Below are positions 35,662-44,512 of a DNA stretch of 64,000 nucleotides, one piece after another. The translations under genes and the position numbers were made by a program. The stretch is from the NCBI RefSeq assembly GCF_021245805.1, contig NZ_JAJJNF010000005.1:62001-126000 (forward strand), written 5' to 3'. The notes below the pieces were generated by a model. That model was given only the letters and a program-made list of their open reading frames with translations. It ran no database searches and had not been told where the DNA came from. This stretch comes from Mangrovimonas futianensis (GTDB taxonomy: Bacteria > Bacteroidota > Bacteroidia > Flavobacteriales > Flavobacteriaceae). Numbering within the stretch: the stretch's first letter is position 1; every line of letters begins with the position of its first letter.

Positions 35662-36702
35662 ATGGAACAAAAAAAGCAAGTATGTGAAAATGTCTTAGAT
35701 TTAGTAGGTAACACACCGATCATTAAGCTAAAAAACATGACATCTTCATTCAAGGGAAACTATTATGCAAAAGTAGAAGCTTTTAATCCCGGTCACTCCT
35801 CAAAAGATAGAATAGCACTTTACATTATTGAACAAGCCGAGAAAAAGGGAATTCTTAAACCTGGCGACACCATTATTGAAACTACGTCTGGTAATACAGG
35901 ATTTAGTATTGCAATGGTTAGTATCATCAAAGGTTACGAATGTATTTTGGCGGTGAGTTCAAAATCTTCGGCTGATAAGATTGATATGCTGAAAGCTATG
36001 GGAGCTAAGGTGTATGTTTGTCCGGCTCATGTAAGTGCAGATGACCCAAGATCATACTATCAGGTGGCGAAGAGATTACATGAAGAAATTAAAGGGTCTG
36101 TATATATCAATCAATATTTTAATGAATTGAATATTGATGCGCATTACCAATCGACTGGTCCAGAAATTTGGAATCAAATGAATGGTGAAATCACCCATTT
36201 GGTAGCATGCAGTGGTACCGGTGGAACTATTTCTGGTACAGCAAGATTTTTAAAGGAAATGAATCCTAATATTAAAGTCATTGGAGTTGATGCTTTTGGT
36301 TCTGTGATTAAAAAGTATCATGAAACCAAAGAATTTGATGAAAACGAAATTTATCCTTACCGCATTGAAGGTTTAGGGAAAAATTTAATTCCTTCTGCAA
36401 CTGATTTTGATGCGATTGATGAATTTATCAAAGTAACCGATCAGGAAAGTGCCCATACAGCTAGAGAAATAGCCCATAAAGAAGGTTTGTTTGTAGGATA
36501 TACTTCTGGAGCAGCAATGCAAGCTATCAAACAGCTTAATGAAGAAGGAGAGTTTAAGGAAGGAGATGAAGTAGTTGTTATATTCCCAGACCATGGGTCG
36601 AGATATATGAGTAAAGTTTATAGTGATCAATGGATGAGTGATCAAGGATTTTTTGATACTGAAAATGAAGAAGCTGCTCAAAGTATTCAATATGTAAAAT
36701 AA
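35662..36702 (+). CDS. PLP-dependent cysteine synthase/CBS-family enzyme, candidate cysteate synthase (CapA-like)
   Basis: 346 residues, fold type II. K48 in NPGHSSKDR binds PLP, TSGNTG at 75-80 binds the substrate carboxylate, and SGTGGTISG holds the PLP phosphate. It differs from housekeeping CysK by the C-terminal extension and by NPGHSSKDR in place of NP-ss-vKDR. It lies just upstream of an alpha-oxoamine synthase. In sulfonolipid-producing Bacteroidota, CapA makes cysteate from phosphoserine and sulfite, and CapB condenses cysteate with acyl-CoA. That assignment is inferred from pairing; ordinary cysteine or cystathionine synthesis is the alternative. Confidence 0.8.
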   Translation: MEQKKQVCENVLDLVGNTPIIKLKNMTSSFKGNYYAKVEAFNPGHSSKDRIALYIIEQAEKKGILKPGDTIIETTSGNTGFSIAMVSIIKGYECILAVSSKSSADKIDMLKAMGAKVYVCPAHVSADDPRSYYQVAKRLHEEIKGSVYINQYFNELNIDAHYQSTGPEIWNQMNGEITHLVACSGTGGTISGTARFLKEMNPNIKVIGVDAFGSVIKKYHETKEFDENEIYPYRIEGLGKNLIPSATDFDAIDEFIKVTDQESAHTAREIAHKEGLFVGYTSGAAMQAIKQLNEEGEFKEGDEVVVIFPDHGSRYMSKVYSDQWMSDQGFFDTENEEAAQSIQYVK

Positions 36703-36724
36703 ATTACCTTTACTACATAAAAAT

Positions 36725-36759
36725 AAAGCCGTTCTAAACAATGAAATTAGAGCGGCTTT
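36725..36759 (+). terminator. terminator after the CapA-like gene
   Basis: A 13-bp stem with one G-U pair, 36725-36737 with 36747-36759, is followed by a TTGTTGTT stretch. Confidence 0.75.
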
Positions 36760-36809
36760 GTTGTTAACAAGAGTTCATAAAAATATTATGCAAAATTCAT
36801 TTAAATACA

Positions 36810-36829
36810 TACATTTGCATGATATGCAA
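36810..36829 (+). promoter_or_regulatory. promoter element and palindrome upstream of the CapB-like gene
   Basis: TACATTTG (36810-36817) matches the -7 consensus. TTGCATGATATGCAA (36815-36829) is an inverted repeat (TTGCAT/ATGCAA) overlapping it, at the expected transcription start, and a related TATGCAAAA occurs at 36787-36795. This suggests repressor control separate from the upstream gene. Confidence 0.55.
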
Positions 36830-36848
36830 TTTTGATTATAGCTAAACT

Positions 36849-38108
36849 ATGAGAGATTTATTTGATAAGATTTACAGGGATAAAGGACCGTTAGGAAAAT
36901 GGGCTTCTCAAGCAGAGGGATATTTCGTATTCCCAAAATTGGAGGGTCAAATTTCTAACAGAATGAAGTTTCAGGGTAAAGATGTTATCACCTGGAGTAT
37001 TAATGATTATTTGGGATTAGCAAATCATCCAGAGGTAAGAAAAGTTGATGCCGAGGCAGGAATTGAATATGGTTCTGCCTACCCAATGGGAGCCAGAATG
37101 ATGTCTGGACATACAGATTTACATGAAAAGCTTCAAAAAGAATTAGCAGCATTTGTAAGTAAAGAAGCGGCTTATCTTTTGAATTTTGGTTATCAAGGAA
37201 TGGTTTCCACTATTGACGCTTTGGTTTCTAAAGATGATATTATTGTATATGATGTAGATGCTCATGCCTGTATTATTGATGGCGTTAGACTTCATATGGG
37301 TAAACGTTTTACTTACAAGCACAATGATGTTGAAAGTCTTGAAAAAAACCTAGAAAGAGCTACTAAAATGGCAGAACAAACAGGGGGAGGTATCCTTGTG
37401 ATTTCTGAAGGTGTTTTTGGTATGCGTGGTGAACAAGGAAGATTGAAGGAGATTGTTGAGCTTAAAAAGAAATTCAAGTTTAGATTCTTGGTAGATGATG
37501 CGCACGGATTTGGTACTTTAGGTAAAACTGGTGCAGGAGCAGGTGAGGAGCAAGGTGTTCAAGATGGTATCGATGTGTATTTTGCAACCTTTGCAAAATC
37601 TTTGGCAAGTACTGGAGCTTTTATTGCTGCCGATCAAGAAATCATCGATTATTTAAAATACAATTTACGTTCTCAAATGTTTGCTAAGTCATTGCAAATG
37701 CAATTGGTTAAAGGAGCTTTAAAGCGTTTGGATATGCTTAAAACCATGCCTGAGCTTAAAAACAAGCTTTGGGAAAACGTAAATGCACTTCAAAATGGAT
37801 TGAGAGATCGCGGTTTTGATTTGGGTACGACACAAAGTTGTGTGACTCCAGTTTATCTAAAAGGAAGCATTCCTGAGGCAATGGCTTTAGTAAAGGATCT
37901 TCGTGAAAACTACGGTATTTTCTGTTCTATCGTAGTGTATCCAGTGATACCAAAGGGATTAATTCTATTACGTTTGATTCCTACGGCAACACATACATTA
38001 GAAGATGTTGAGGAAACCTTAAATGCGTTTTCAGCAATTAGGGATAGACTTGAAAACGGTACATACAAAAGACTTTCAGCGGCTGTATCTGCAGCTATGG
38101 GAGAGTAA
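36849..38108 (+). CDS. alpha-oxoamine synthase, candidate cysteate C-fatty acyltransferase (CapB/Cfat-like)
   Basis: 419 residues, fold type I PLP enzyme of the serine palmitoyltransferase/KBL group. Landmarks are YLGLANHPEV, GSAYPMGARMMSGHTDLHEKLQ, LVDDAHGFGTLG (D217, H219) and PLP lysine K250 in TFAKSLAST. The family condenses an amino acid with acyl-CoA. In Flavobacterium johnsoniae a homologous enzyme makes the sulfonolipid base capnine from cysteate. The adjacent cysteine-synthase-family gene supports that reading over serine palmitoyltransferase or 2-amino-3-ketobutyrate ligase. It has its own promoter and a strong terminator. Confidence 0.85.
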   Translation: MRDLFDKIYRDKGPLGKWASQAEGYFVFPKLEGQISNRMKFQGKDVITWSINDYLGLANHPEVRKVDAEAGIEYGSAYPMGARMMSGHTDLHEKLQKELAAFVSKEAAYLLNFGYQGMVSTIDALVSKDDIIVYDVDAHACIIDGVRLHMGKRFTYKHNDVESLEKNLERATKMAEQTGGGILVISEGVFGMRGEQGRLKEIVELKKKFKFRFLVDDAHGFGTLGKTGAGAGEEQGVQDGIDVYFATFAKSLASTGAFIAADQEIIDYLKYNLRSQMFAKSLQMQLVKGALKRLDMLKTMPELKNKLWENVNALQNGLRDRGFDLGTTQSCVTPVYLKGSIPEAMALVKDLRENYGIFCSIVVYPVIPKGLILLRLIPTATHTLEDVEETLNAFSAIRDRLENGTYKRLSAAVSAAMGE

Positions 38109-38130
38109 ATGATATAGTGTATTTCATAAA

Positions 38131-38162
38131 AAAAACCAGCTTGAAAAAGCTGGTTTTTTTAT
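38131..38162. terminator. bidirectional terminator with GAAA loop
   Basis: A 12-bp perfect stem, 38131-38142 with 38147-38158, has a GAAA tetraloop and a T-run behind it. It lies between the convergent CapB-like and GNAT-like genes. Confidence 0.9.
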
Positions 38163-38169
38163 TTGTAGT

Positions 38170-39294
38170 TTAAAGACTTTTCTTAAATGTTTTTCTACGC
38201 TTAATCACTTCACTACCTGAATCCTTCCAAATTTGTTGTTCGGCAGTGTTGTTTGCCAATTCTGGCAACCTAATACAATTTACAACTCCTTTACTCTTAA
38301 AAGTTTGATAGAATTCATGAAAGACCACAGCATGGGCAGCCTTGTTCTGATATTCTGGATCAACACCTATTAAATAAAGTAAAAGTGTTTCGGTTTCTTT
38401 TTTGGCTTTTAACAACTTAAGAAAGCCTAGAGGCCATAATTTCCCATTGATTTCTTGAAGTGCTTTCGAGAAAGATGGTAAAGCAACCCCAAAAGCTATC
38501 AAACGATCATCTTTGTCAAAAACAAATTTGATATATTCTGGATTTACAAAGTTGATAAATTTCTTCTTTAAATAGGTACGTTCTTTGGCACTGATAGGAA
38601 CATAAGATGGTAAATCCCCAAAAGAGCGATCCAACAGGGCAAACATGTCATCAATATGCGGAATGATTTCTTTGGTTTTATAAAAGTTCCTTGGCTTATA
38701 TTCATATCGAGTGACGATGGCATTATATGCTTTTAGGAATCTGGAATTAATTAGGGACTCCAATTTAAATTTGCTCTCTACATATTCCTTTTCCTCTAAA
38801 TAACCCAATTTACCAAAATGCTCAATGTAATAAGGGTGGTTATACCATGTGGCCATAGTACCTATATGGTCATATCCAAAGGTCAAAGCTCCAGCTTTAT
38901 CCAAGTTGGAAAATCCGAGCGGCCCTTCAATAAAGTCTAAGTTATTTTCTCTACCTATTTCTTCTGCTTGATCCAATAAGGCTTTTGAAACTTCGAGGTC
39001 ATCAATGAAGTCCATCCAACCAAAACGCATCCGTTTAATCTGTTGTTCATTGATTTCGATCCAATTGATTAACGCTGCAATACGTCCAACCACTTCACCA
39101 TTTTTATAGGCTAGAAATAATTGAGCTTCAGCATTTTCAAAAACTGGATTTTTATCCTGATTGAAGGTGGTCATTTCCTCAGCAATCAAAGGTGGTACCC
39201 AGTATTTGGATCCTTGATATATTTTGAAAGGAAAGGTTACAAATTCCTTAAGTTCCTTCTTGTTGGAAACTTTTTTTAACGTCACATTACTCAT
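38170..39294 (-). CDS. GNAT-like N-acyltransferase fold protein
   Basis: 374 residues. The N-terminal half has the GNAT pattern (KELKEFVTFPFKIYQGSKYWVPP, LFLAYKNGEVVGRIAALIN). The C-terminal half has a second acyltransferase-like segment (LYLIGVDPEYQNKAAHAVVFHEF). Such double-GNAT proteins are widespread in Bacteroidota without a firm function. Being convergent with the CapB-like gene, it might be the N-acyltransferase that completes a sulfonolipid, but that is only a neighbourhood guess. Its ATG lies 14 bases after the next gene's stop, so the two minus-strand genes are probably one operon. Confidence 0.7.
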   Translation of the reverse strand: MSNVTLKKVSNKKELKEFVTFPFKIYQGSKYWVPPLIAEEMTTFNQDKNPVFENAEAQLFLAYKNGEVVGRIAALINWIEINEQQIKRMRFGWMDFIDDLEVSKALLDQAEEIGRENNLDFIEGPLGFSNLDKAGALTFGYDHIGTMATWYNHPYYIEHFGKLGYLEEKEYVESKFKLESLINSRFLKAYNAIVTRYEYKPRNFYKTKEIIPHIDDMFALLDRSFGDLPSYVPISAKERTYLKKKFINFVNPEYIKFVFDKDDRLIAFGVALPSFSKALQEINGKLWPLGFLKLLKAKKETETLLLYLIGVDPEYQNKAAHAVVFHEFYQTFKSKGVVNCIRLPELANNTAEQQIWKDSGSEVIKRRKTFKKSL

Positions 39295-39308
39295 AAGGCA
39301 CTTTTAGT

Positions 39309-40313
39309 CTAACTATCAAAATCGACGTCTTTTTGTTTTTTTCTATTCTGCTTACGTTGTCTTTTCTTTTCTTTTTTATTCTCTCCTCGAGAGTTCATTT
39401 CTCTTTCCAATTCTTCTTCAGCAGAATTAGCATTGTCTATTTTCTTGTCTACATGGAAATCCAAGCGGTATGAGGCCCCTAGAGTTGCTCCAAAAACAGA
39501 GGGCGTATCTTTTGTGTTTAAGGTAACGCCAGCATCCAATTGGAAGTTTTTACTCCAAAGATAAGCACCTCCAAAACGGAATAAGTTATCAGCATAGAAA
39601 TCACTTTTGATTCCTTGTGTTTCTCCAAATGCCACCCACTGGTCTGTTATAGATTTGGTTAAGGTTAATATATAGGAAAAATCATTTTGATCGGTTCCGA
39701 TGCGGTCCAAAATAAAATTGGTTACAAACACCCAGCCTCCAGCTAAGTTGTTTTGTGTCGCCAACATAACTTTGGGGCTAAATCCTTCAACGCCATAATC
39801 CGTAAATGGGTTGTCTTTGGTGTCAAAGTTAGCGCCTACATAAACAGCAACGGCAGGAATTAAATTTTTCCATTTGAAGCTATGGTTTGCTTTCCAACTA
39901 TAAATATTCGGTTTTTCTTCTTCGGAATTCTTGTAGGGATCATACACCAAATATTTAGCTCCTATTGTTAAAGTTTTAAAATTTGAGAATCTGTCATCTT
40001 CTGCCAAATTATTAGAATATGTTCTCTTGGTTGATTGAAAGGTACCTTCGACATTTATTTCTAAAGGGGACCATAATAAACCATATCTAGCTGCAAAATC
40101 AAGTCCAAAACTATTGTCTTTTCTATTGGCTAAATTGTGTTTTTCAGTAAGCATGTAGGGACCAGCTTCAAATTGGAGAACATTGGTGCCAACAGCAAAG
40201 GCGCTTTTTGAAACTCCCGGTCTGTTGGAGTTTATAACCTCCGTATATTGGGAAAATCCATTCAAGCAGGCAAAAAAGGTAAGTGCAGATAATAAGGGCT
40301 TTATAGCTTTCAT
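39309..40313 (-). CDS. outer-membrane transporter-like beta-barrel protein (Phenol_MetA_deg type)
   Basis: 334 residues. A signal peptide lies at 1-21 (LNGFSQ). It opens with NSNRPGVSKSAFAVGTNVLQFEAGP, the pattern typical of the 'transporter' (phenol meta-degradation) barrel family, followed by alternating barrel strands and a C-terminal strand SYRLDFHV. After that comes a very basic, charged tail (about 300-334, KKEKKRQRKQNRKKQK) that is unusual for an outer-membrane barrel. It is the first gene of a pair with the GNAT-like protein. Confidence 0.75.
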   Translation of the reverse strand: MKAIKPLLSALTFFACLNGFSQYTEVINSNRPGVSKSAFAVGTNVLQFEAGPYMLTEKHNLANRKDNSFGLDFAARYGLLWSPLEINVEGTFQSTKRTYSNNLAEDDRFSNFKTLTIGAKYLVYDPYKNSEEEKPNIYSWKANHSFKWKNLIPAVAVYVGANFDTKDNPFTDYGVEGFSPKVMLATQNNLAGGWVFVTNFILDRIGTDQNDFSYILTLTKSITDQWVAFGETQGIKSDFYADNLFRFGGAYLWSKNFQLDAGVTLNTKDTPSVFGATLGASYRLDFHVDKKIDNANSAEEELEREMNSRGENKKEKKRQRKQNRKKQKDVDFDS

Positions 40314-40460
40314 TAAATTTTGGTTTTGGAATTAAAATAAGAAATTCAATTGCTCTGAACTCCTTAAATCACTATGTTTTTTCACTAAAGTTAAAAATCA
40401 AATATATTGATTTTATAGATTTTTTAAGTATTTAAAACGGAATAAAAGATTTGATAATTG

Positions 40461-40468
40461 TATTTTTG
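40461..40468 (+). promoter_or_regulatory. -7 promoter element upstream of the DUF4834 gene
   Basis: TATTTTTG matches the consensus and ends 15 bases before the ATG at 40484, giving a very short leader. No good -33 seen. Confidence 0.45.
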
Positions 40469-40483
40469 TTGAAAACTATACGC

Positions 40484-40762
40484 ATGTTGCAATACGCTTC
40501 ATTTACTGGTTTGCTAAGGACCTTATTAATCATTCTATTGATATATTATGGATTGAAAATTCTATCAAGAATTTTTGCGCCTGTATTAGTAAAGTATGTA
40601 GCAAAAAAGGCAGAGGAGCGTTTTAATGGTGGTTTCAATAATTATCAAAACAAAACCCAACAAAATAAGGAGGGAGAAGTTACCATAGATAAGATGCCGC
40701 AATCTCGCCAATCTTCAAATAAAAAGGTGGGAGAATACGTAGATTACGAAGAAATTGATTAA
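40484..40762 (+). CDS. DUF4834 family small membrane protein
   Basis: 92 residues from ATG 40484; the TTG at 40451 would precede the promoter's -7 element. One transmembrane helix lies near 8-30 (LLRTLLIILLIYYGLKIL), followed by VKYVAKKAEERFNG and a polar tail ending YVDYEEID. This matches the short DUF4834 family of Bacteroidota, of unknown function. It precedes the YfhO-like gene by 29 bases and is likely the first gene of the polysaccharide operon. Confidence 0.85.
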   Translation: MLQYASFTGLLRTLLIILLIYYGLKILSRIFAPVLVKYVAKKAEERFNGGFNNYQNKTQQNKEGEVTIDKMPQSRQSSNKKVGEYVDYEEID

Positions 40763-40791
40763 TTTTCCCCTTCAAGATTTAACATAATTTG

Positions 40792-43233
40792 ATGCAGTTT
40801 ACTTTTAAAAAGTTACTTCCACATTTCTTGGTATTTATAGGTTTTGTGGTAGTTTCCCTTGCTTATTTCAATCCCGTTTTAAAAGGTCAGGAAATCTATC
40901 AGAGTGACATCCTACATTACATAGGTATGTCTAAACAGCAAAACGATTTTCGTGAAGCTACCGGAGAAGAAACCTATTGGACCAATAGTGCTTTTGGTGG
41001 GATGCCTACCTATCAATTAGGAGCAAAGTATCCTCATAATTATATTAAAAAATTGGATTTGGCTATTAGATTTTTGCCAAGGCCTGCCGATTATTTGTTT
41101 TTGTATTTCATCGGTTTTTATATTCTTTTGTTATGTCTGAAAGTGGATTATAAGTTATCAGCATTGGGGGCGTTAGCTTTCGGGTTTTCAACTTATTTAA
41201 TTATCATATTGGGAGTAGGCCATAATAGTAAGGCTCATGCTATAGCTTATATGCCATTGGTATTAAGCGGTATCATTTTAACCTTTAGGAAAAAATATAT
41301 TATTGGCTTTTTAGTATTGACCATTGCGATGGCTTTGGAGTTGGTGGCCAACCATTTTCAAATGACTTATTATTTGCTGTTTTTGGTTGTGGTTTTGGGA
41401 ATTGCCTATTTAGTAGATGCCTATAGGAAAAAAGAACTACCTCATTATTTTAAGTCGGTAGGTATTATGGTTGGAGCAGTTGTTTTAGCGATTGGATTAA
41501 ATGCTACAAACATCATGGCAACTCAAGAATATGCCAAAGAAAGTACACGTGGTAAGTCAACGTTGACTATTAACCCTGATGGTTCTTCAAAAGAGATCAC
41601 CAGCGGACTTGATAAGGATAAGATTACCGAATATAGCTACGGATTTTTAGAATCCTTAAACTTGTTTGTTCCAAGATTAATGGGAGGAGGAAGTTTGGAA
41701 GATGTAGGAAAGGAATCCGCTTCCTACCAGTATTTTTTAAAATTGGGAGCAACACCGGTTCAAGCCTTAGAGCAAACTAAGCGCATTCCTACTTATTGGG
41801 GAGAACAGCCTATATTAGAAGCACCTGCCTATGTTGGAGCCGTTATTATCTTTTTGTTTGTTCTGGGGTTATTTTTGGTCAAAGGCAGACTTAAATGGTG
41901 GTTAGTAGGAGGTACTCTTTTATCACTATTGCTATCTTATGGATATCATTTAGCCTTTTTGACCGATTTTTTCATCAACGTAGTTCCACTTTACGACAAG
42001 TTTAGAGCTATTACTTCAATTCAGGTAATTTTGGAATTGTGTATGCCTATTTTGGGAGTTTTTGCATTGGTTCGTTTGTTTAATGATGTTGTTAGAGAAG
42101 AGGAGAAATTAAAAGCTTTAAAATATACGGCTGCCATTACTGGTGGTTTAGCCATATTACTTTTATTGTTTAAATCGTCTTTTGATTTTGCAGGAGGAAA
42201 TGATGGGTTTTATCGTCAGAATTATGGTCAGGAATTTATCAATGCCGTCAAAGAAGACCGTATGTCCTTCTTTATGAAAGACACGTTTAGAACTTTGATA
42301 TTAGTGCTTATATCTGCTGGAATGATATTTTTCTTTTTGAGAAAAAAAATCTCGCAAAATGCCATTATAATAGGCTTTGCAATTATAATAGTGTTTGATT
42401 TGGTTGGGGTTGATAGAAGATATGTCAATAATGAGAATTTTACAGCTTCAATCAAGGTGAATAAACCTTACCAGGAAAATCAATTGGATCAATACATTCG
42501 TAAAGACACTACAGAATTTCGGGTGCTTGATTTATTCAATAGGGAACCTGCAAGAGCTTCTTACTTTTATAATTCATTGAGTGGGTATCACGCTGCTAAA
42601 CTGAAACGTTTTGACGAATTATATGATTTCCACATTGCTAAAAATAATATGGAAGTTTTGAATATGCTGAATACCAAATATATCATTGCTGAAGATGAGA
42701 AAGGAAGTCCTTTTCCTTTTACTAATCCTGATGCCAATGGCAATGCTTGGTTTATCAATTCCTTGAAGAGTGTATCGAATAGCAATGAGGAGATTTTGGC
42801 ATTGGATAGTTTAAATACAAAACATGAGGCCATTATAGATGCAAGTGTTTTTGATGACTATCTCAAGACTTTAAAATCCACTCAATTTGTTACAGATTCA
42901 TTGGCTAGTATCAAGGTGCAGGACTATGAACCCAATAAAATTAAATATGTAACCAATAATGCTTCAGATGGTTTTGCAGTATTCTCTGAGATTTATTATC
43001 AGCAAGGTTGGAATGCTTATTTAGATGGAAAGAAAGTTCCTCATGTACGTGTCAATTATGTTTTGAGAGGGATGTTTATTCCTTCCGGAGCCCATGAAGT
43101 GGCGTTTAAATTTGAGCCTGAGGTTATTTCTAAAGGAAGCACAATTGCCATGGCAAGCTCCATAATCTTTGGTTTACTATTTTTAGGAGGCTTATTTTAT
43201 ATCTTCAAGACTAAAAAGGAGGAAAGTGCCTAA
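40792..43233 (+). CDS. YfhO family polytopic membrane protein
   Basis: 813 residues from ATG 40792 (a TTG one codon earlier is less likely). An N-terminal span at 11-28 is followed by an extracytoplasmic loop (GQEIYQSDILHYIGMSKQQ) and about ten further spans to residue 560. A large periplasmic domain and a last span near the end (GSTIAMASSIIFGLLFLGGLFY) complete it. This is the pattern of YfhO/GT-C-like glycosyltransferases, which modify teichoic acids or surface glycans in other bacteria. The gene overlaps the next by eight bases, supporting a shared role in surface polysaccharide. Confidence 0.88.
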   Translation: MQFTFKKLLPHFLVFIGFVVVSLAYFNPVLKGQEIYQSDILHYIGMSKQQNDFREATGEETYWTNSAFGGMPTYQLGAKYPHNYIKKLDLAIRFLPRPADYLFLYFIGFYILLLCLKVDYKLSALGALAFGFSTYLIIILGVGHNSKAHAIAYMPLVLSGIILTFRKKYIIGFLVLTIAMALELVANHFQMTYYLLFLVVVLGIAYLVDAYRKKELPHYFKSVGIMVGAVVLAIGLNATNIMATQEYAKESTRGKSTLTINPDGSSKEITSGLDKDKITEYSYGFLESLNLFVPRLMGGGSLEDVGKESASYQYFLKLGATPVQALEQTKRIPTYWGEQPILEAPAYVGAVIIFLFVLGLFLVKGRLKWWLVGGTLLSLLLSYGYHLAFLTDFFINVVPLYDKFRAITSIQVILELCMPILGVFALVRLFNDVVREEEKLKALKYTAAITGGLAILLLLFKSSFDFAGGNDGFYRQNYGQEFINAVKEDRMSFFMKDTFRTLILVLISAGMIFFFLRKKISQNAIIIGFAIIIVFDLVGVDRRYVNNENFTASIKVNKPYQENQLDQYIRKDTTEFRVLDLFNREPARASYFYNSLSGYHAAKLKRFDELYDFHIAKNNMEVLNMLNTKYIIAEDEKGSPFPFTNPDANGNAWFINSLKSVSNSNEEILALDSLNTKHEAIIDASVFDDYLKTLKSTQFVTDSLASIKVQDYEPNKIKYVTNNASDGFAVFSEIYYQQGWNAYLDGKKVPHVRVNYVLRGMFIPSGAHEVAFKFEPEVISKGSTIAMASSIIFGLLFLGGLFYIFKTKKEESA

Positions 43234-44512
43234 AAAAGTACTCATCATAACGTATTATTGGCCTCCTGCCGGGGGACCAGGCGTACAAAGATGGCTCAAG
43301 TTTGTAAAATACTTACCGCAGTTTGATGTAGAACCCATTGTTTTTGTTCCAGAGAATCCAACTTACCCGATAACTGATTCTTCTCTTGAAAGCGAGGTGT
43401 CAGAGCAGGTTACTGTTATTAAGACGCCTATTAAAGAACCCTATAAGTTAGCGAGTAGGTTTTCCAAAAATAAATCTAAAACCATTAGTAAAGGGATTAT
43501 ACCAGATAAAAGGAAGCAAGGAATTGTGGAGAAGCTCATGTTATTTATAAGGGGTAATTTTTTTATTCCTGATGCAAGGAAATCCTGGGTGAAACCTTCT
43601 GTATCGTATTTGGAGGACTATTTAAAGGTTCATAGCATTGATACGATAATTACAACGGGTCCACCTCATAGTCTCCATTTAATAGGATTAGAATTGAAGG
43701 AACAAATGGGGGTGCATTGGATTGCAGATTTCAGGGATCCATGGACGAGTATTGGGTATCATAAAGAATTAAAACTCTTGCCATTTGCCCAAAAGAAGCA
43801 CAAGGCATTGGAACACTTAGTATTAAATTCTGCCGATCATATAATTGTTACAAGCCAAGTTACCAAAGATGAATTTTTGGGCCTTACGCAACAACCCATT
43901 TCTGTAATTACCAATGGATTTGATGATGAGAAAGTAAATCAACCACCTTTGGATACTAAATTTTCATTGTCTCATATTGGTTCCTTGTTGTCCAAAAGAA
44001 ACCCGCAAATTTTGTGGCAAGTTTTAAATGAGCTGGTTCAAGAAGTCCCATCCTTTGCAACCGATTTAAGATTGGATTTTGTAGGATCTGTGAGTAAGGA
44101 AGTATTGGAAAGTATGAATCTTTATGGTTTAACTAAATTTGTAAATAAAGTGGGTTATGTATCACATAATGAATCTATTGTGTTTCAAAAAAAATCTCAA
44201 TTATTACTTTTGATTGAGATTGATTCTGAGGAAACCAGGGCTATTATTCCAGGTAAGCTTTTTGAGTATATGGCTGCCAACAGACCTATTATAGCTTTGG
44301 GCCCTAAAGGATCTGATGTAGAGCGAATCATTACCAAAAGCAATACGGGAAGTTACTTTTATTATGATTCCAAACCTGCTTTAAAGGAAGTCATTTTAAA
44401 GTATTATCTTGAATTCCAAAGAGGTTCCTTAAAAACTAATCCTATTGGGGTTCAGAAGTACCATAGACGGGAACTGACTAAAGTTTTGTCTAATTTGATT
44501 CGATGGGAATAG
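43226..44512 (+). CDS. glycosyltransferase family 4 protein
   Basis: 428 residues starting with GTG at 43226, preceded by AAGGAGG (43216-43222), an unusually strong Shine-Dalgarno for this phylum, though close to the start. The N-terminal donor/acceptor fold opens with VLIITYYWPPAGGPGVQRW, typical of GT4. ITTGPPHSLHLIG, WIADFRDPW and the C-terminal IIPGKLFEYMAANRPIIALG (nucleotide-sugar site) follow. It transfers sugars from nucleotide or lipid donors during glycan assembly. It overlaps both neighbours, so the three genes are translationally coupled. Confidence 0.92.
   Translation: MPKKVLIITYYWPPAGGPGVQRWLKFVKYLPQFDVEPIVFVPENPTYPITDSSLESEVSEQVTVIKTPIKEPYKLASRFSKNKSKTISKGIIPDKRKQGIVEKLMLFIRGNFFIPDARKSWVKPSVSYLEDYLKVHSIDTIITTGPPHSLHLIGLELKEQMGVHWIADFRDPWTSIGYHKELKLLPFAQKKHKALEHLVLNSADHIIVTSQVTKDEFLGLTQQPISVITNGFDDEKVNQPPLDTKFSLSHIGSLLSKRNPQILWQVLNELVQEVPSFATDLRLDFVGSVSKEVLESMNLYGLTKFVNKVGYVSHNESIVFQKKSQLLLLIEIDSEETRAIIPGKLFEYMAANRPIIALGPKGSDVERIITKSNTGSYFYYDSKPALKEVILKYYLEFQRGSLKTNPIGVQKYHRRELTKVLSNLIRWE

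Noticed and set aside
36385..36741. A 118-codon minus-strand ORF overlapping the CapA-like gene's 3' end
   Set aside because: It crosses the terminator and mirrors a real coding frame; no family features.
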